The position numbers and the translations under genes are program-made. 64,000 bases of DNA from Arion vulgaris (Eukaryota; Mollusca; Gastropoda; Stylommatophora; Arionidae): assembly GCA_020796225.1 (NCBI GenBank), contig CM036774.1:27990791-28054790 (forward strand). Direction: 5' to 3'. Below the pieces are notes generated by a model, which saw only the letters and a program-made list of their open reading frames with translations, was not told the origin of the DNA and did no database searches. This document shows, piece by piece, positions 51,690-64,000 of the stretch. Within the stretch, counting starts at the first letter, position 1. The number at the start of each line of letters is the position of its first letter.

Positions 51690-54600
51690 TATACCGTCCA
51701 CCCTCTCTCATGTCATTTATTTTATACTGCCCACCCTCTCTCATGTCATTTATATTATACTGCCCACTCTCTCTCATGTCATTTATATTATACTGCCACC
51801 CTCTCTCATGTCATTTATATTATACTGCCCACCCTCTCTCATGTCATTTATATTATACTGCCCACTCTCTCTCATGTCATTTATATTATACTGCCCACCC
51901 TCTCTCATGTCATTTATATTATACTGCCCACCCTCTCTCATGTCATTTATATTATACTGCCCACTCCTCTCATGTTATTTATATTATACTGCCCATCTCT
52001 CTCATGTCATTTATATTATACTGCCCACTCTCTCTCATGTCATTTATATTATACCGCCCACTCTCTCTCATGTCATTTATATTATACTGCCCACTCTCTC
52101 TCATGTTATTTATATTATACTGCCCACTCTCTCTCATGTCATTTATATTATACCGCCCACCCTCTCTCATGTCATTTATATTATACTGCCACTCTCTCTC
52201 ATGTTATTTATATTATACTGCCACTCTCTCTCATGTCATTTATATTATACTGCCCACCCTCTCTCATGTCATTTATATTATACTGTCCACCCTCTCTCAT
52301 GTTATTTATATTATACCGCCCACTCTCTCTCATGTTATTTATATTATACTGCCCACCCTCTCTCATGTCATTTATATTATACTGACACCTCTCTCATGTC
52401 ATTTATATTATACCTGCACCCTCTCTCATGTCATTTATATTATACCGCCCACTCTCTCTCATGTCATTTATATTATACCGCCCACCCTATCTCATGTCAT
52501 TTATATTATACCGCCCCTCTCTCTCATGTCATTTATATTATACTGCCCACCCTCTCTCCTGTCATTTATATTATACTGCCCACCCTCTCTCCTGTTATTT
52601 ATATTATACTGCCACCCTCTCTCCTGTCATTTATATTATACTGCCCACCCTCTCTCCTGTCATTTATATTATACTGCCACCCTCTCTCATGTCATTTATA
52701 TTATACTGCCCACCCTCTCTCATGTCATTTATATTATACTGACCACCCTCTCTCCTGTCATTTATATTATACTGCCCACCCTCTCTCATGTCATTTATAT
52801 TATACTGCCCACCCTCTCTCCTGTCATTTATATTATACTGCCCACTCTCTCATGTCATTTATATTATACTGCCCACTCTCTCATGTCATTTATATTATAC
52901 TGCCCACTCTCTCTCATGTCATTTATATTATACTCCCACCCTCTCTCCTGTCATTTATATTATACCCCACCTCTCTCATGTCATTTATATTATACTGCCC
53001 ACCCTCTCCCCTGTCATTTATATATACTGCCCACTCTCTCATGTCATTTATATTATACTGCCCACTCTCTCCTGTCATTTATATTATACTGCCCACTCTC
53101 TCCTGTCATTTATATTATACTGCCCACCCTCTCTCCTGTCATTTATATTATACTGCCCACTCTCTCCTGTCATTTATATTATACTGCCCACTCTCTCCTG
53201 TCATTTATATTATACATCACCTCTCTCATGTCATTTATATTATACTGCCCACCCTCTCTCATGTCATTTATATTATACTGCCCACCCTCTCTCCTGTCAT
53301 TTATATTATACTGCCCACTCTCTCATGTCATTTATATTATACTGCCCACTCTCTCTCATGTCATTTATATTATACTGCCCAACCTCTCTCCTGTCATTTA
53401 TATTATACTGCCCACCCTCTCTCCTGTCATTTATATTATACTGCCCACTCTCTCATGTCATTTATATTATACTGCCCACCCTCTCTCCTGTCATTTATAT
53501 TATACTGCCACTCTCTCATGTCATTTATATTATACTGCCACTCTCTCTCATGTCATTTATATTATACTGCCCACCCTCTCTCCTGTTATTTATATTATAC
53601 TGCCCACCCTCTCATGTCATTTATATTATACTGCCCACCCTCTCTCCTGTTATTTATATTATACTGCCACCCTCTCTCCTGTCATTTATATTATACTGCC
53701 CACCCTCTCTCATGTCATTTATATTATACTGCACACCCTCTCTCCTGTCATTTATATTATACCGCCCACCCTCTCTCATGTTATTTATATTATACTGCCC
53801 ACTCTCTCTAATGTCATTTATATTATACTGCCCACCCTCTCTCCTGTCATTTATATTATACTGCCACCCTCTCTCATGTCATTTATATTATACTGCCCAC
53901 CCTCTCTCATGTCATTTATATTATACTGCCCACCCTCTCATGTCATTTATATTATACTGCCCACTCTCTCTAATGTCATTTATATTATACTGCCCAACCT
54001 CTCTCCTGTCATTTATATTATACTGTCCACCCTCTCTCATGTTATTTATATTATACGCCCACCCTCTCTCATGTCATTTATATTATACTGCCCAACCTCT
54101 CTCCTGTCATTTATATTATACTGCCCACCCTCTCTCATGTCATTTATATTATACCGCCCACCCTCTCATGTCATTTATATTATACTGCCCACCCTCTCTC
54201 ATGTCATTTATATTATACTGCCCACTCTCTCTCATGTCATTTATATTATACTGCCACCCTCTCTCATGTCATTTATATTATACCGCCCACCCTCTCTCAT
54301 GTCATTTATATTATACTGCCACCCTCTCTGTCATTTATATTATACTGCCACTCTCTCTCATGTCATTTATATTATACTGCCCACCCTCTCTCGTCATTTA
54401 TATTATACTGCCCACTCTCTCTAATGTCATTTATATTATACTGCCCACCCTCTCTCCTGTCATTTATATTATACTGTCCACCTCTCTCATGTTATTTATA
54501 TTATACCGCCACCTCTCTCCTGTCATTTATATTATACTGCCCACCCTCTCTCCTGTCATTTATATTATACTGCCCACCCTCTCTCATGTCATTTATATTA

Positions 54601-57600
54601 TACTGCCCACTCTCTCTCATGTCATTTATATTATACTGCCCACTCTCTCTCATGTCATTTATATTATACTGCCCACTCTCTCTCATGTTATTTATATTAT
54701 ACTGCCCTCTCTCTCATGTCATTTATATTATACCCACCCTCTCTCATGTCATTTATATTATACTGCCCACTCTCTCTCATGTTATTTATATTATACTGCC
54801 CACTCTCTCTCATGTCATTTATATTATACTGCCCACTCTCTCTCATGTTATTTATATTATACTGCCCACCCTCTCTCATGTTATTTATATTATACCCCAT
54901 CTCTCTCATGTTATTTATATTATACTGCCCACCCTCTCTCATGTCATTTATATTATACTGCACACCTCTCTCATGTCATTTATATTATACATGCACCCTC
55001 TCTCATGTCATTTATATTATACTGCCCACTCTCTCTCATGTCATTTATATTATACCGCCCACCCTATCTCATGTCATTTATATTATACTGCCCACTCTCT
55101 CTCATGTCATTTATATTATACTGCCCAACCTCTCTCATGTCATTTATATTATACTGCCCACCCTCTCTCCTGTCATTTATATTATACTGCCCCCCCTCTC
55201 TCCTGTTATTTATATTATACTGCCACCCTCTCTCCTGTCATTTATATTATACTGCCCACCCTCTCTCCTGTCATTTATATTATACTGCCCAACCTCTCTC
55301 ATGTCATTTATATTATACTGCCCACCCTCTCTCATGTCATTTATATTATACTGCACACCCTCTCTCCTGTCATTTATATTATACTGCCCACCCTCTCTCA
55401 TTTCATTTATATTATACTGCCCACCCTCTCTCCTGTCATTTATATTATACTGCCCACTCTCTCATGTCATTTATATTATACTGCCCACTCTCTCATGTCA
55501 TTTATATTATACTGCCACTCTCTCTCATGTCATTTATATTATACTGCCCACCCTCTCTCCTGTCATTTATATTATACCCCCACCCTCTCTCATGTCATTT
55601 ATATTATACTGCCCACCCTCTCTCCTGTCATTTATATTATACTGCCCACTCTCTCATGTCATTTATATTATACTGCCACTCTCTCCTGTCATTTATATTA
55701 TACTGCCCACTCTCTCCTGTCATTTATATTATACTGCCCACCCTCTCTCCTGTCATTTTATATATACTGCCACTCTCTCCTGTCATTTATATTATACTGC
55801 CCACTCTCTCCTGTCATTTATATTATACTGCCACCCTCTCTCATGTCATTTATATTATACTGCCCACCCTCTCTCATGTCATTTATATTATACTGCCCAC
55901 CCTCTCTCCTGTCATTTATATTATACTGCCCACTCTCTCATGTCATTTATATTATACTGCCCACTCTCTCATGTCATTTATATTATACTGCCCACCCTCT
56001 CTCCTGTCATTTATATTATACTGCCCACCCTCTCTCCTGTCATTTATATTATACTGCCCACTCTCTCATGTCATTTATATTATACTGCCCCCTCTCTCTC
56101 ATGTCATTTATATTATACCGCCCACCCTCTCTCCTGTTATTTATATTATACTGCCACCCTCTCTCATGTCATTTATATTATACCGCCCACCCTCTCTCCT
56201 GTTATTTATATTATACTGCCCACTCTCTCTCATGTCATTTATATTATACTGCCCACCCTCTCTCATGTCATTTATATTATACTTCCCACCCTCTCTCCTG
56301 TCATTTATATTATACTGCCCACCCTCTCTCATGTCATTTATATTATACTGCCCACCCTCTCTCCTGTCATTTATATTATACTGCCCACTCTCTCATGTCA
56401 TTTATATTATACTGCCCACTCTCTCATGTCATTTATATTATACTGCCCACTCTCTCTCATGTCATTTATATTATACTGCCCACCCTCTCTCCTGTCATTT
56501 ATATTATACGCCCACCTCTCTCATGTCATTTATATTATACTGCCCACCCTCTCTCCTGTCATTTATATTATACTGCCCACTCTCTCATGTCATTTATATT
56601 ATACTGCCCACTCTCTCCTGTCATTTATATTATACTCCCCACTCTCTCCTGTCATTTATATTATACTGCCCACCCTCTCTCCTGTCATTTATATTATACT
56701 GCCCACTCTCTCCTGTCATTTATATTATACTGCCCACTCTCTCCTGTCATTATATTATACGCTCACCCTCTCTCATGTCATTTATATTATACTGCCCACC
56801 TCTCTCATGTCATTTATATTATATGCCCACCCTCTCTCCTGTCATTTTATTATACTGCCACTCTCTCATGTCATTTATATTATACTGCCTACTCTCTCAT
56901 GTCATTTATATTATACTGCCCAACCTCTCTCCTGTCATTTATATTATACTGCCCACCCTCTCTCCTGTCATTTATATTATACTGCCCACTCTCTCATGTC
57001 ATTTATATTATACTGCCCACCCTCTCTCCTGTCATTTATATTATACTGCCCACTCTCTCATGTCATTTATATTATACTGCCCACTCTCTCTCATGTCATT
57101 TATATTATACGGCCCACCCTCTCTCCTGTTATTTATATTATACTGCCACCCTCTCTCATGTCATTTATATTATACCGCTACCCTCTCTCCTGTTATTTAT
57201 ATTATACTGCCACCCTCTCTCCTGTCATTTATATTATACTGCCACCCTCTCTCATGTCATTTATATTATACTGCACACCCTCTCTCCTGTCATTTATATT
57301 ATACCGCCCACCCTCTCTCATGTTATTTATATTATACTGCCCACTCTCTCTAATGTCATTTATATTATACTGCCCACCCTCTCTCCTGTCATTTATATTA
57401 TAACGCCCACCCTCTCTCATGTCATTTATATTATACTGCCCACCCTCTCTCATGTCATTTATATTATACTGCCCACCCTCTCTCATGTCATTTATATTAT
57501 ACTGCCCACTCTCTCTAATGTCATTTATATTATACTGCCCACCCTCTCTCCTGTCATTTATATTATACTGTCACCACTCTCTCATGTTATTTATATTATA

Positions 57601-58690
57601 CCGCCACCTCTCTCATGTCATTTATATTATACTGCCACCCTCTCTCCTGTCATTTATATTATACTGCCCACCCTCTCTCATGTCATTTATATTATAACGC
57701 CCACCCTCTCTCATGTCATTTATATTATACTGCCCACCCTCTCTCATGTCATTTATATTATACTGCCCACTCTCTCTCATGTCATTTATATTATACTGCC
57801 CACCTCTCTCATGTCATTTATATTATACACTACCTCTCTCATGTCATTTATATTATACTGCCCACCCTCTCTCGTCATTTATATTATACTGCCCACTCTC
57901 TCTCATGTCATTTATATTATACTGCCCACCCTTCTCGTCATTTATATTATACTGCCACTCTCTCTAATGTCATTTATATTATACCTCACCCTCTCTCCTG
58001 TCATTTATATTATACTGTCCACCCTCTCTCATGTTATTTATATTATACACCACCTCTCTCCTGTCATTTATATTATACTCCCACCCTCTCTCCTGTCATT
58101 TATATTATACTGCCCACCCTCTCTCATGTCATTTATATTATACAGCACCCTCTCTCATGTCATTTATATTATACTGCCCACCCTCTCTCATGTCATTTAT
58201 ATTATACTGCCCCCTCTCTCTCATGTCATTTATATTATACTGCCCACCCTCTCTCATGTCATTTATATTATACACTACCCTCTCTCATGTCATTTATATT
58301 ATACTGCCCACCCTCTCTCGTCATTTATATTATACTGCCCACTCTCTCTCATGTCATTTATATTATACTGCACACCCTCTCTCATGTCATTTATATTATA
58401 CTGCCCACCCTATCTCATGTCATTTATATTATACTGCCCACCCTCTCTCATGTCATTTATATTATACTGCCCACCCTCTCTCATGTCATTTATATTATAC
58501 TGCCCACCCTCTCTCATGTCATTTATATTATACTGCCCACCCTCTCTCATGTCATTTATATTATACTGCCCACTCTCTCATGTCATTTATATTATACTGC
58601 CCCCTCTCTCATGTCATTTATATTATACTGCCCACTCTCTCTAATGTCATTTATATTATACTGCCCACCCTCTCTCATGTTATTTATATG
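51690..58690. repeat. 33-bp minisatellite, 7 kb
   Basis: Roughly 215 copies of a monomer of about 33 bp (CTCATGTCATTTATATTATA plus CTGCCCACCCTCT). Variants include CCTGTC for CATGTC, GTTATT for GTCATT, CTAATG for CTCATG and missing C or CT pairs (31-32 bp). The three + frames lack stops in most monomers, so frames of 660-1,500 codons arise that switch phase at every indel. Their Leu/Ser/Tyr/Ile protein has no fixed phase and is not judged to be real. Confidence 0.95.
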
Positions 58691-58789
58691 TTTTATTGAC
58701 CTTCTTCTCTGTCATTGACTTGATCTAGTGATCTCTCTCTCTCTTATCATTGATATTATATTCTAGGCATGGCCATTGTCATTTGCACT

Positions 58790-59810
58790 CGGTAGCACTA
58801 AACAGCTCAACCTCCATCCCTAAATTGTTAAGCAAAGATGCAGAGTCTAATCTAGTGAAGAAAGCAACTACAATGGAACATCTCTATTACATGTTTCCAG
58901 AAGACAGCTGGATAAGAATTTACACAGATGAATCGGCAATGGAAGCAACCATGAATGGTGGAGCAGGAGTGTACATTAGGCACCCAGATGCTACTACTGT
59001 GTCTTTAGCAGCCCCTACTGGAAGAATATGTTCCAACTACAAAGCAGAACTCTTAGCCCTTCTGATGCAGCACAGCACATGAATAAGCTGCAAGCACATG
59101 AACCTGTAGGCAAGATGGTATTTCTTACAGACTCACTGTCAGCTATACTAGCCTTGGAGGATAAATCCGCTGACAGCACAGAACAAAACTTAAAAAAGAA
59201 CTTGCTCAGCTTTCAGAAAAGGCAGATTTCACTTGCAGTGGATTCCATCTCACTGTGGCATTGCAGTGGATTCCATCTCACTGTTGCATGAGAGTGCCGA
59301 TGTCTTAGCTAGGAGAGCAGTGCCAAAGAGCAAATTTACCAACCCTGTCTTTTCAAAAGGTCAAAACCCTCATACAGAGAAAATCTGCAGTAGACTGGAA
59401 GACAAACACTGGATATGATTATGGAAAAGACTCCTTAAAGACCTAAGCAGAACAGACCAGGTCATTATATTTCAACTACGCACCGGACACTGCAGACTCA
59501 ACAAACACTTATATAGACTAGGAATAAGTCAAACAGTTCTCTGCCAGTGTCAGCAGGCGGAACAGACACCAGAGCATATCCTGCAAGACTGTCCTCTACT
59601 GGGTGATCTGAGAAGCAACATGTGGCCACACCCAGTCGACCTGAAAACTAAGCTTTGGGAAACCTGACAGACCTGAAGCTGACCGCCCAGTTTGTGGTCG
59701 CACAGTGAATGAAGCGTATGACTAGAGATTGCTGAAGCTGACCGCCCAGTTTGTGGTCGCACAGTAAATGAAGCGCATGACCAGAGATTGCTGAAGAAGA
59801 AGACGACAAT
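58790..59810 (+). pseudogene. LINE RNase H domain and C-terminus
   Basis: Begins near SSTSIPKLLSKDAESN and reads IRIYTDESAME (first catalytic Asp kept, the usual Gly read as Glu). It continues with NGGAGVYI, SNYKAELLAL (catalytic Glu), a one-base shift near 59060, then VFLTDSLSAI (catalytic Asp). A 27-bp tandem duplication near 59235-59290 doubles the QWIPSHCG segment before ESADVLARRA. The tail has FQLRTGHCRLNKHLYRLGI and the CxC...H...CP motif near 59540-59595. A duplicated 3' segment of about 53 bp lies at 59680-59800, and a GAAGAAGAAGACGAC end follows. A relic of a subfamily distinct from the 43- and 49-kb copies. Confidence 0.85.
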
Positions 59811-59880
59811 ATACTAGGCAAAACTATCATAACCTATTGTGTCAGACATTCATATAAAAGCACTTATTTTGACACATTAC

Positions 59881-59990
59881 CTGAGCAACAGGTGTGGTGT
59901 AGGCCACAGTAACACCCTCTGTCAGAACAGGCATCACACCATGTGCAGCTTGTGATTCTTCTTCTGTAGTTTCTGAAACTATTTCAATGC
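59881..59990 (-). CDS. probable internal exon of a host gene
   Basis: On the minus strand a 110-bp segment is bounded by acceptor CTCCTTTGCAG and donor CAG|GTAATG. Only one of its three frames is open. It encodes 36 complete codons after a split codon, including EIVSETTEEESQAAHGV, MPVLTEGV and AYTTPVAQ. The composition (acidic, then Val/Thr/Ala/Gln) would suit a nuclear regulatory protein, but I do not recognise the family. No partner exon lies elsewhere in the window on this strand that I can find. Confidence 0.5.
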
Positions 59991-60334
59991 CTGCAAAGGA
60001 GATCAGCAAAATTCACAATAAACTCCAGCAATTCACTCAATAATAAAACAACAACGAAGGCAAAATGTCAACTGCAAGATGCGAGAAATATTATATAACT
60101 AACTAATTAGCTAACTAACTAACACAGAAACATGATGTCAACAACTCCTGTACTGGCCGTACTAAACGTACACATATGACAGTTTTGTTATATTAACTAA
60201 AAGTACAATGTACTTGTATCAATGGCTCAAACTACAAGGTGACTATAATCAGGGTTTTATAAGTGACCATTCCTGGTTGAAACCAGTACAAGAATAAATA
60301 AAAACATGGTCAGACAATTGGGAATATAACATAC
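59991..60334. other. unique DNA, probably intron
   Basis: No gene. It has CTAACTAACTAGC-like repeats near 60098-60123. On the minus strand it lies upstream of the exon at 59881-59990. Confidence 0.35.
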
Positions 60335-61190
60335 ACCAACCAGAGGATGAAAACAGTTACATACACCAACCAGAGAATGAAAACAGTTACATACACCAAC
60401 CAGAGAATGAAAGCAGTTACATACACCAACCAGAGAATGAAAACAGTTACATACACCAACCAGAGAATGAAAACAGTTACATACACCAACCAGAGAATGA
60501 AAGCAGTTACATACACCAACCAGAGAATGAAAACAGTTACATACACCAACCAGAGAATGAAAGCAGTTACATACACCAACCAGAGAATGAAAACAGTTAC
60601 ATACACCAACCAGAGAATGAAAACAGTTACATACACCAACCAGAGAATGAAAACAGTTACATACACCAACCAGAGAATGAAAACAGTTACATACACCAAC
60701 CAGAGAATGAAAGCAGTTACATACACCAACCAGAGAATGAAAACAGTTACATACACCAACCAGAGAATGAAAACAGTTACATACACCAACCAGAGAATGA
60801 AAGCAGTTACATACACCAACCAGAGAATGAAAACAGTTACATACACCAACCAGAGAATGAAAACAGTTACATACACCAACCAGAGAATGAAAGCAGTTAC
60901 ATACACCAACCAGAGAATGAAAACAGTTACATACACCAACCAGAGAATGAAAACAGTTACATACACCAACCAGAGAATGAAAACAGTTACATACACCAAC
61001 CAGAGAATGAAAACAGTTACATACACCAACCAGAGAATGAAAGCAGTTACATACACCAACCAGAGAATGAAAACAGTTACATACACCAACCAGAGAATGA
61101 AAGCAGTTACATACACCAACCAGAGAATGAAAGCAGTTACATACACCAACCAGAGAATGAAAGCAGTTACAGACACCAACCAGAGGAGGA
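60335..61190. repeat. 30-bp minisatellite
   Basis: About 28 copies in perfect 30-bp register of CAGTTACATACACCAACCAG plus AGAATGAAAA. The only common variant is AAAACAG versus AAAGCAG. Stop-free in three frames, hence long spurious frames on both strands. Confidence 0.98.
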
Positions 61191-61194
61191 AAAC

Positions 61195-61458
61195 AGAATT
61201 CAACAGCCATACGATAAATAGTTGGAAGATCTCAGTTTTGCAAATCATCTATGTCACCTAGCAAATAAACAACAGGACATGCAGAACAAAATGGAGACAT
61301 ACAACAGAAGCAGCTAAAACTAAAATACAACTAATGATAAATGGCAACAAAATAAAGGTCATGAGATTCAACAAACCAAATGAAACTCATGTTAGCCATG
61401 AAGACCACATAATAAAAGTAGTAGACAATTAGACATATTCTGACAGCAATATTAACAT
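61195..61458 (+). pseudogene. LINE RT relic, target of the piggyBac insertion
   Basis: One frame reads LEDLSFANHLCHLANKQQ and DMQNKMETYNRS. This aligns with the LxDLDFADDxALLSH / MQxKxxxL block of RTE-type LINEs with the FADD motif ruined (FANH). It continues KVMRFNKPNETH and stops at the TTAA. Matching sequence appears to resume after 62928 (ANTKQDA frame uncertain). Confidence 0.6.
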
Positions 61459-61462
61459 TTAA

Positions 61463-62924
61463 CACTTTACTGACCAAATTCGGTCGTGAATTTTCGACTA
61501 TAAGTCTTAGAGACCAACTTCGACGATAGTCGAATTTCAAACTTGTTCAATTCAAACAGACGGCAGTATCGATAACTTTAGCGCTGAAGTGTCATCCGGG
61601 CATTTTATTGTTCCAAAATGGCTGCCCGGATATAGAAAGTTAGACCCGTTTGAAGCAATGTTTTCAGTGAAAATTCGTTATTTTTGTTAAAAGTACACTT
61701 CCAGTATTTTTATAATGTCTGATAACATAAACTAGACTTATAACAAAGATTATTCTGACTCTGCCAGCGAATATTGTGAGAAGTGATACAGCAAGGTTAA
61801 GCAGAGATGTATCGGCGAATAATACCGCATGTGACAGTAGTGACTGAAACATGTTGAGTTACACGATAATGTTGATGTTGGTACATCTGAAGTAAGAAGT
61901 GGGCGTGGTACAAGAGACCAGAACAGAACTGCACATGTAAATAATCTTTGGAGATGGAGTAATAGTTCTCAAAACGAACTATTTGAGCTTGACATTATTC
62001 TTCTATACGAATAACAACTTACATCGTGTGTGAGTAGTGTGACCGACGTGTCACGTCAGACGCAACTGTAACTGGGTATTGCGGTATATCATATGCCCAT
62101 TGATTTCTTTCAAGCTTATTTTTCCTGACACTGCCATAGATTGGATCACTGATGAAGTGAATAGGTACTGTGAAAATCACATATATCAGTACACATGAAG
62201 TGTCATCATGTAAATTGTGTACAGCTGCAGGGAAAAGAAGCCTGACTTGCATATGCTGCCCAAATTTCAATGTTTACCTCTATGCTTGACACTCTGCATC
62301 AAGTTATACCACACAGTTGAGGATTATCAACGTTCCCTGCAAAAACTCCTGCAGAGGCATACAGCTACAATATAAACCTCAGTTCATGAAGGAAGCAGAT
62401 AAGACTATAACTAGAGGTGTAGTTTATTCATTTAACATTCATAAACACTCATTGGGAGATGCCGCAAAAACACAATACACTCAAAAGAAAATTAAAATAT
62501 TTTGCATTTTTTTCAAACTTATGTCTGTTTTTTATGTTGCAATATGTTGTCAATCGTTAAACCAGTACTCATAATTAGCTTGTTTTATTCATTGACAACC
62601 ATGTCCCTAATATATTATTGCCTTGAAATTGAACAAACTCACTAAAAACTAGGAAAAGTGGCTGGTTTTAAAACATATTCTATAATTTCTATAAATAGCC
62701 ACACAAAATCAAGATGGCCGCCTCATAATTATGCGACAAATTTACATAAAATATTTTTTTCGGATGTTACAACCATTCATAATGGTGCTCCAAAATTTTG
62801 AGACTGTATGTCGCTTTTTAAATTTTTATGAATTTAATTTTAAAAACAGTTATTTTGTAAGAAAACTGCAAACACCCTTGGTAATGGGAGACAGTAATGC
62901 TCAGGATGGCTGGTCAGCAAAGTG
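61463..62924 (+). mobile_element. decayed piggyBac-like element
   Basis: TTAA at 61459-61462 and 62925-62928 flank a 1,462-bp element with terminal inverted repeats CACTTTACTGACCA and the complement of CACTTTGCTGACCA. Subterminal palindromes around TTCGACGATAGTCGAA lie at 61520. A transposase remnant near 62093-62199 reads MPIDFFQAYFS, then after a shift DTAIDWITDEVNRYCENH, like the start of the DDE_Tnp_1_7 domain (PLDxFxxFF...ETNRYA). Most of the transposase is gone, so it is non-autonomous. Confidence 0.85.
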
Positions 62925-62984
62925 TTAAGCAAATACAAAACAAGATGCTATAATTGACACGGCAGCTTTCTTTTCAACTCTTTC

Positions 62985-63775
62985 TCTGCCCAGTATGAAA
63001 ATAGATAGATTTATCTCTGCCCAGTATGAAAATAGATAGATTTATCTCTGCCCAGTATGAAAATGGATATATTTATCTCTGTCCAGTATGAAAATGGATA
63101 GATTTATCTCTGCCCAGTATTAAAATAGATAGATTTATCTCTGCCCAGTATGAAAATAGATAGATTTATCTCTGCCCAGTATGAAAATGGATATATTTAT
63201 CTCTGTCCAGTATGAAAATGGATAGATTTATCTCTGCCCAGTATTAAAATAGATAGATTTATCTCTGCCCAGTATGAAAATAGATAGATTTATCTCTGCC
63301 CAGTATGAAAATAGATAGATTTATCTCTGCCCAGTATGAAAATAGATAGATTTATCTCTGCCCAGTATGAAAATGGATATATTTATCTCTGTCCAGTATG
63401 AAAATGGATATATTTATCTCTGTCCAGTATTAAAATAGATAGATTTATCTCTGCCCAGTATGAAAATAGATAGATTTATCTCTGCCCAGTATGAAAATAG
63501 ATAGATTTATCTCTGCCCAGTATGAAAATAGATTTATCTCTGCCCAGTATTAAAATAGATAGATTTATCTCTGCCCAGTATGAAAATAGATAGATTTATC
63601 TCTGCCCAGTATGAAAATAATAGATCTATCTCTGCCCAGTATGAAAATAGATAGATTTATCTCTGCCCAGTATGAAAATAAATAGATCTATCTCTGCCCA
63701 GTATGAAACTAGATATTTATCTCTGCCCAGTATGAAAATGGATATATTTATCTCTGTCCAGTATGGAACGAGATA
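62985..63775. repeat. 31-bp minisatellite
   Basis: About 25 copies of GATTTATCTCTGCCCAGTAT plus GAAAATAGATA, with TGGATATA and TAAAAT variants in a repeating order. Confidence 0.95.
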
Positions 63776-63797
63776 GCTCTCTCTCTCTCTCTCTCTG
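63776..63797. repeat. (CT)n microsatellite
   Basis: About ten CT dinucleotides. Confidence 0.9.
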
Positions 63798-63869
63798 GGA
63801 AATAATTTATAACTTTTCAACACAAAAATGTCAAATATATCCTGCTCTGTAGCTCTGACTTGTGACCAA

Positions 63870-64000
63870 GAATACTACATTCTAGCTGTAGAAATTCTCA
63901 CCAACATATCACTCTGTCGTATACTCTATATCATATTCTAACTGTAGGAACTCTCAACGACATATCACTCTGTCGTATACTCTATATCATATTCTAACTG
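63870..64000. repeat. 59-bp repeat running off the window end
   Basis: Two copies of ACATATCACTCTGTCGTATA and CTCTATATCATATTCTAACT. The array probably continues beyond the window. Confidence 0.8.

Noticed and set aside
51614..58718. Plus-strand frames of 660-1,521 codons as a giant secreted or membrane protein
   Set aside because: Frames hop with monomer indels and several phases are open in parallel. No start context, splice sites or domain.
60257..61261. Three overlapping frames of about 300 codons
   Set aside because: A 30-bp monomer without stops in three frames; no independent coding evidence.

Overview
The window is eukaryotic, animal-type DNA: AT-rich, intron-bearing, gene-poor and dominated by tandem repeats and decayed transposons. 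The mix of Penelope-like elements with a GIY-YIG domain, RNase H-bearing and RTE-type LINEs, hAT and piggyBac relics, tRNA-derived SINEs and a Ty3-type gag suggests an invertebrate, most likely a lophotrochozoan such as a mollusc. That placement is inference from element types only. Adding up my approximate boundaries, about half of the 64 kb is minisatellite (monomers mostly 19-62 bp). The long open frames inside these arrays are by-products of repeats that lack stop codons, not genes.

Layout. 0-8.7 kb: minisatellites plus a nested insertion, in which a LINE RNase H fragment is split by a Penelope-like element and the junction is split again by a 137-bp insert. 8.8-13.2 kb: a 2.7-kb polypurine 27-bp array, then (GA)n and a TGTTAT-rich array. 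13.2-19.6 kb: the one clear host gene, an Sp/Buttonhead-class three-zinc-finger transcription factor (18.0-19.45 kb, + strand). Its exon opens at a good splice acceptor and is preceded by a 1.7-kb AT-rich 32-bp array. Its frame breaks at about 18.89 kb and perhaps again at about 19.43 kb. 19.5-25.2 kb: more arrays, a hAT relic containing a SINE, and a LINE tail. 25.3-27.6 kb: a hAT MITE with a perfect 8-bp target duplication, then two arrays.

27.7-42.9 kb: a tandem segmental duplication of about 5.1 kb. Each copy holds a Penelope 3' fragment, a candidate membrane-protein exon on the minus strand (SLC5-like, tentative), a dispersed repeat and the same series of minisatellites. The second copy is split by a 4,992-bp LTR retrotransposon (34197-39188, minus orientation) that landed in its GATA microsatellite. 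This element has near-identical LTRs, a tRNA-Leu-type primer site, a polypurine tract, a gag gene and a 500-residue frame with two predicted membrane segments, but no recognisable protease, reverse transcriptase or integrase. It is the best candidate here for an undescribed element type.

43-51 kb: LINE fragments (RNase H, RT and C-terminal tails), a hAT C-terminal relic, a second MITE, a second SINE copy, a 146-bp insert with an 11-bp target duplication, and 42/47-bp and 60-bp arrays. 51.7-58.7 kb: a 7-kb array of a 33-bp monomer with signs of higher-order structure. 58.8-64 kb: a LINE RNase H relic, a probable 110-bp host exon on the minus strand (59881-59990), a very regular 30-bp array, a decayed piggyBac-like element (61463-62924, TTAA ends) inside an older LINE, and a 31-bp array.

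The genes do not form a pathway. The window is a host regulatory gene and a few isolated exons in a matrix of expanding minisatellites and nested transposons. Many one-base indels in repeats and in relic frames suggest decay plus possible long-read assembly error; sequence alone cannot separate the two.
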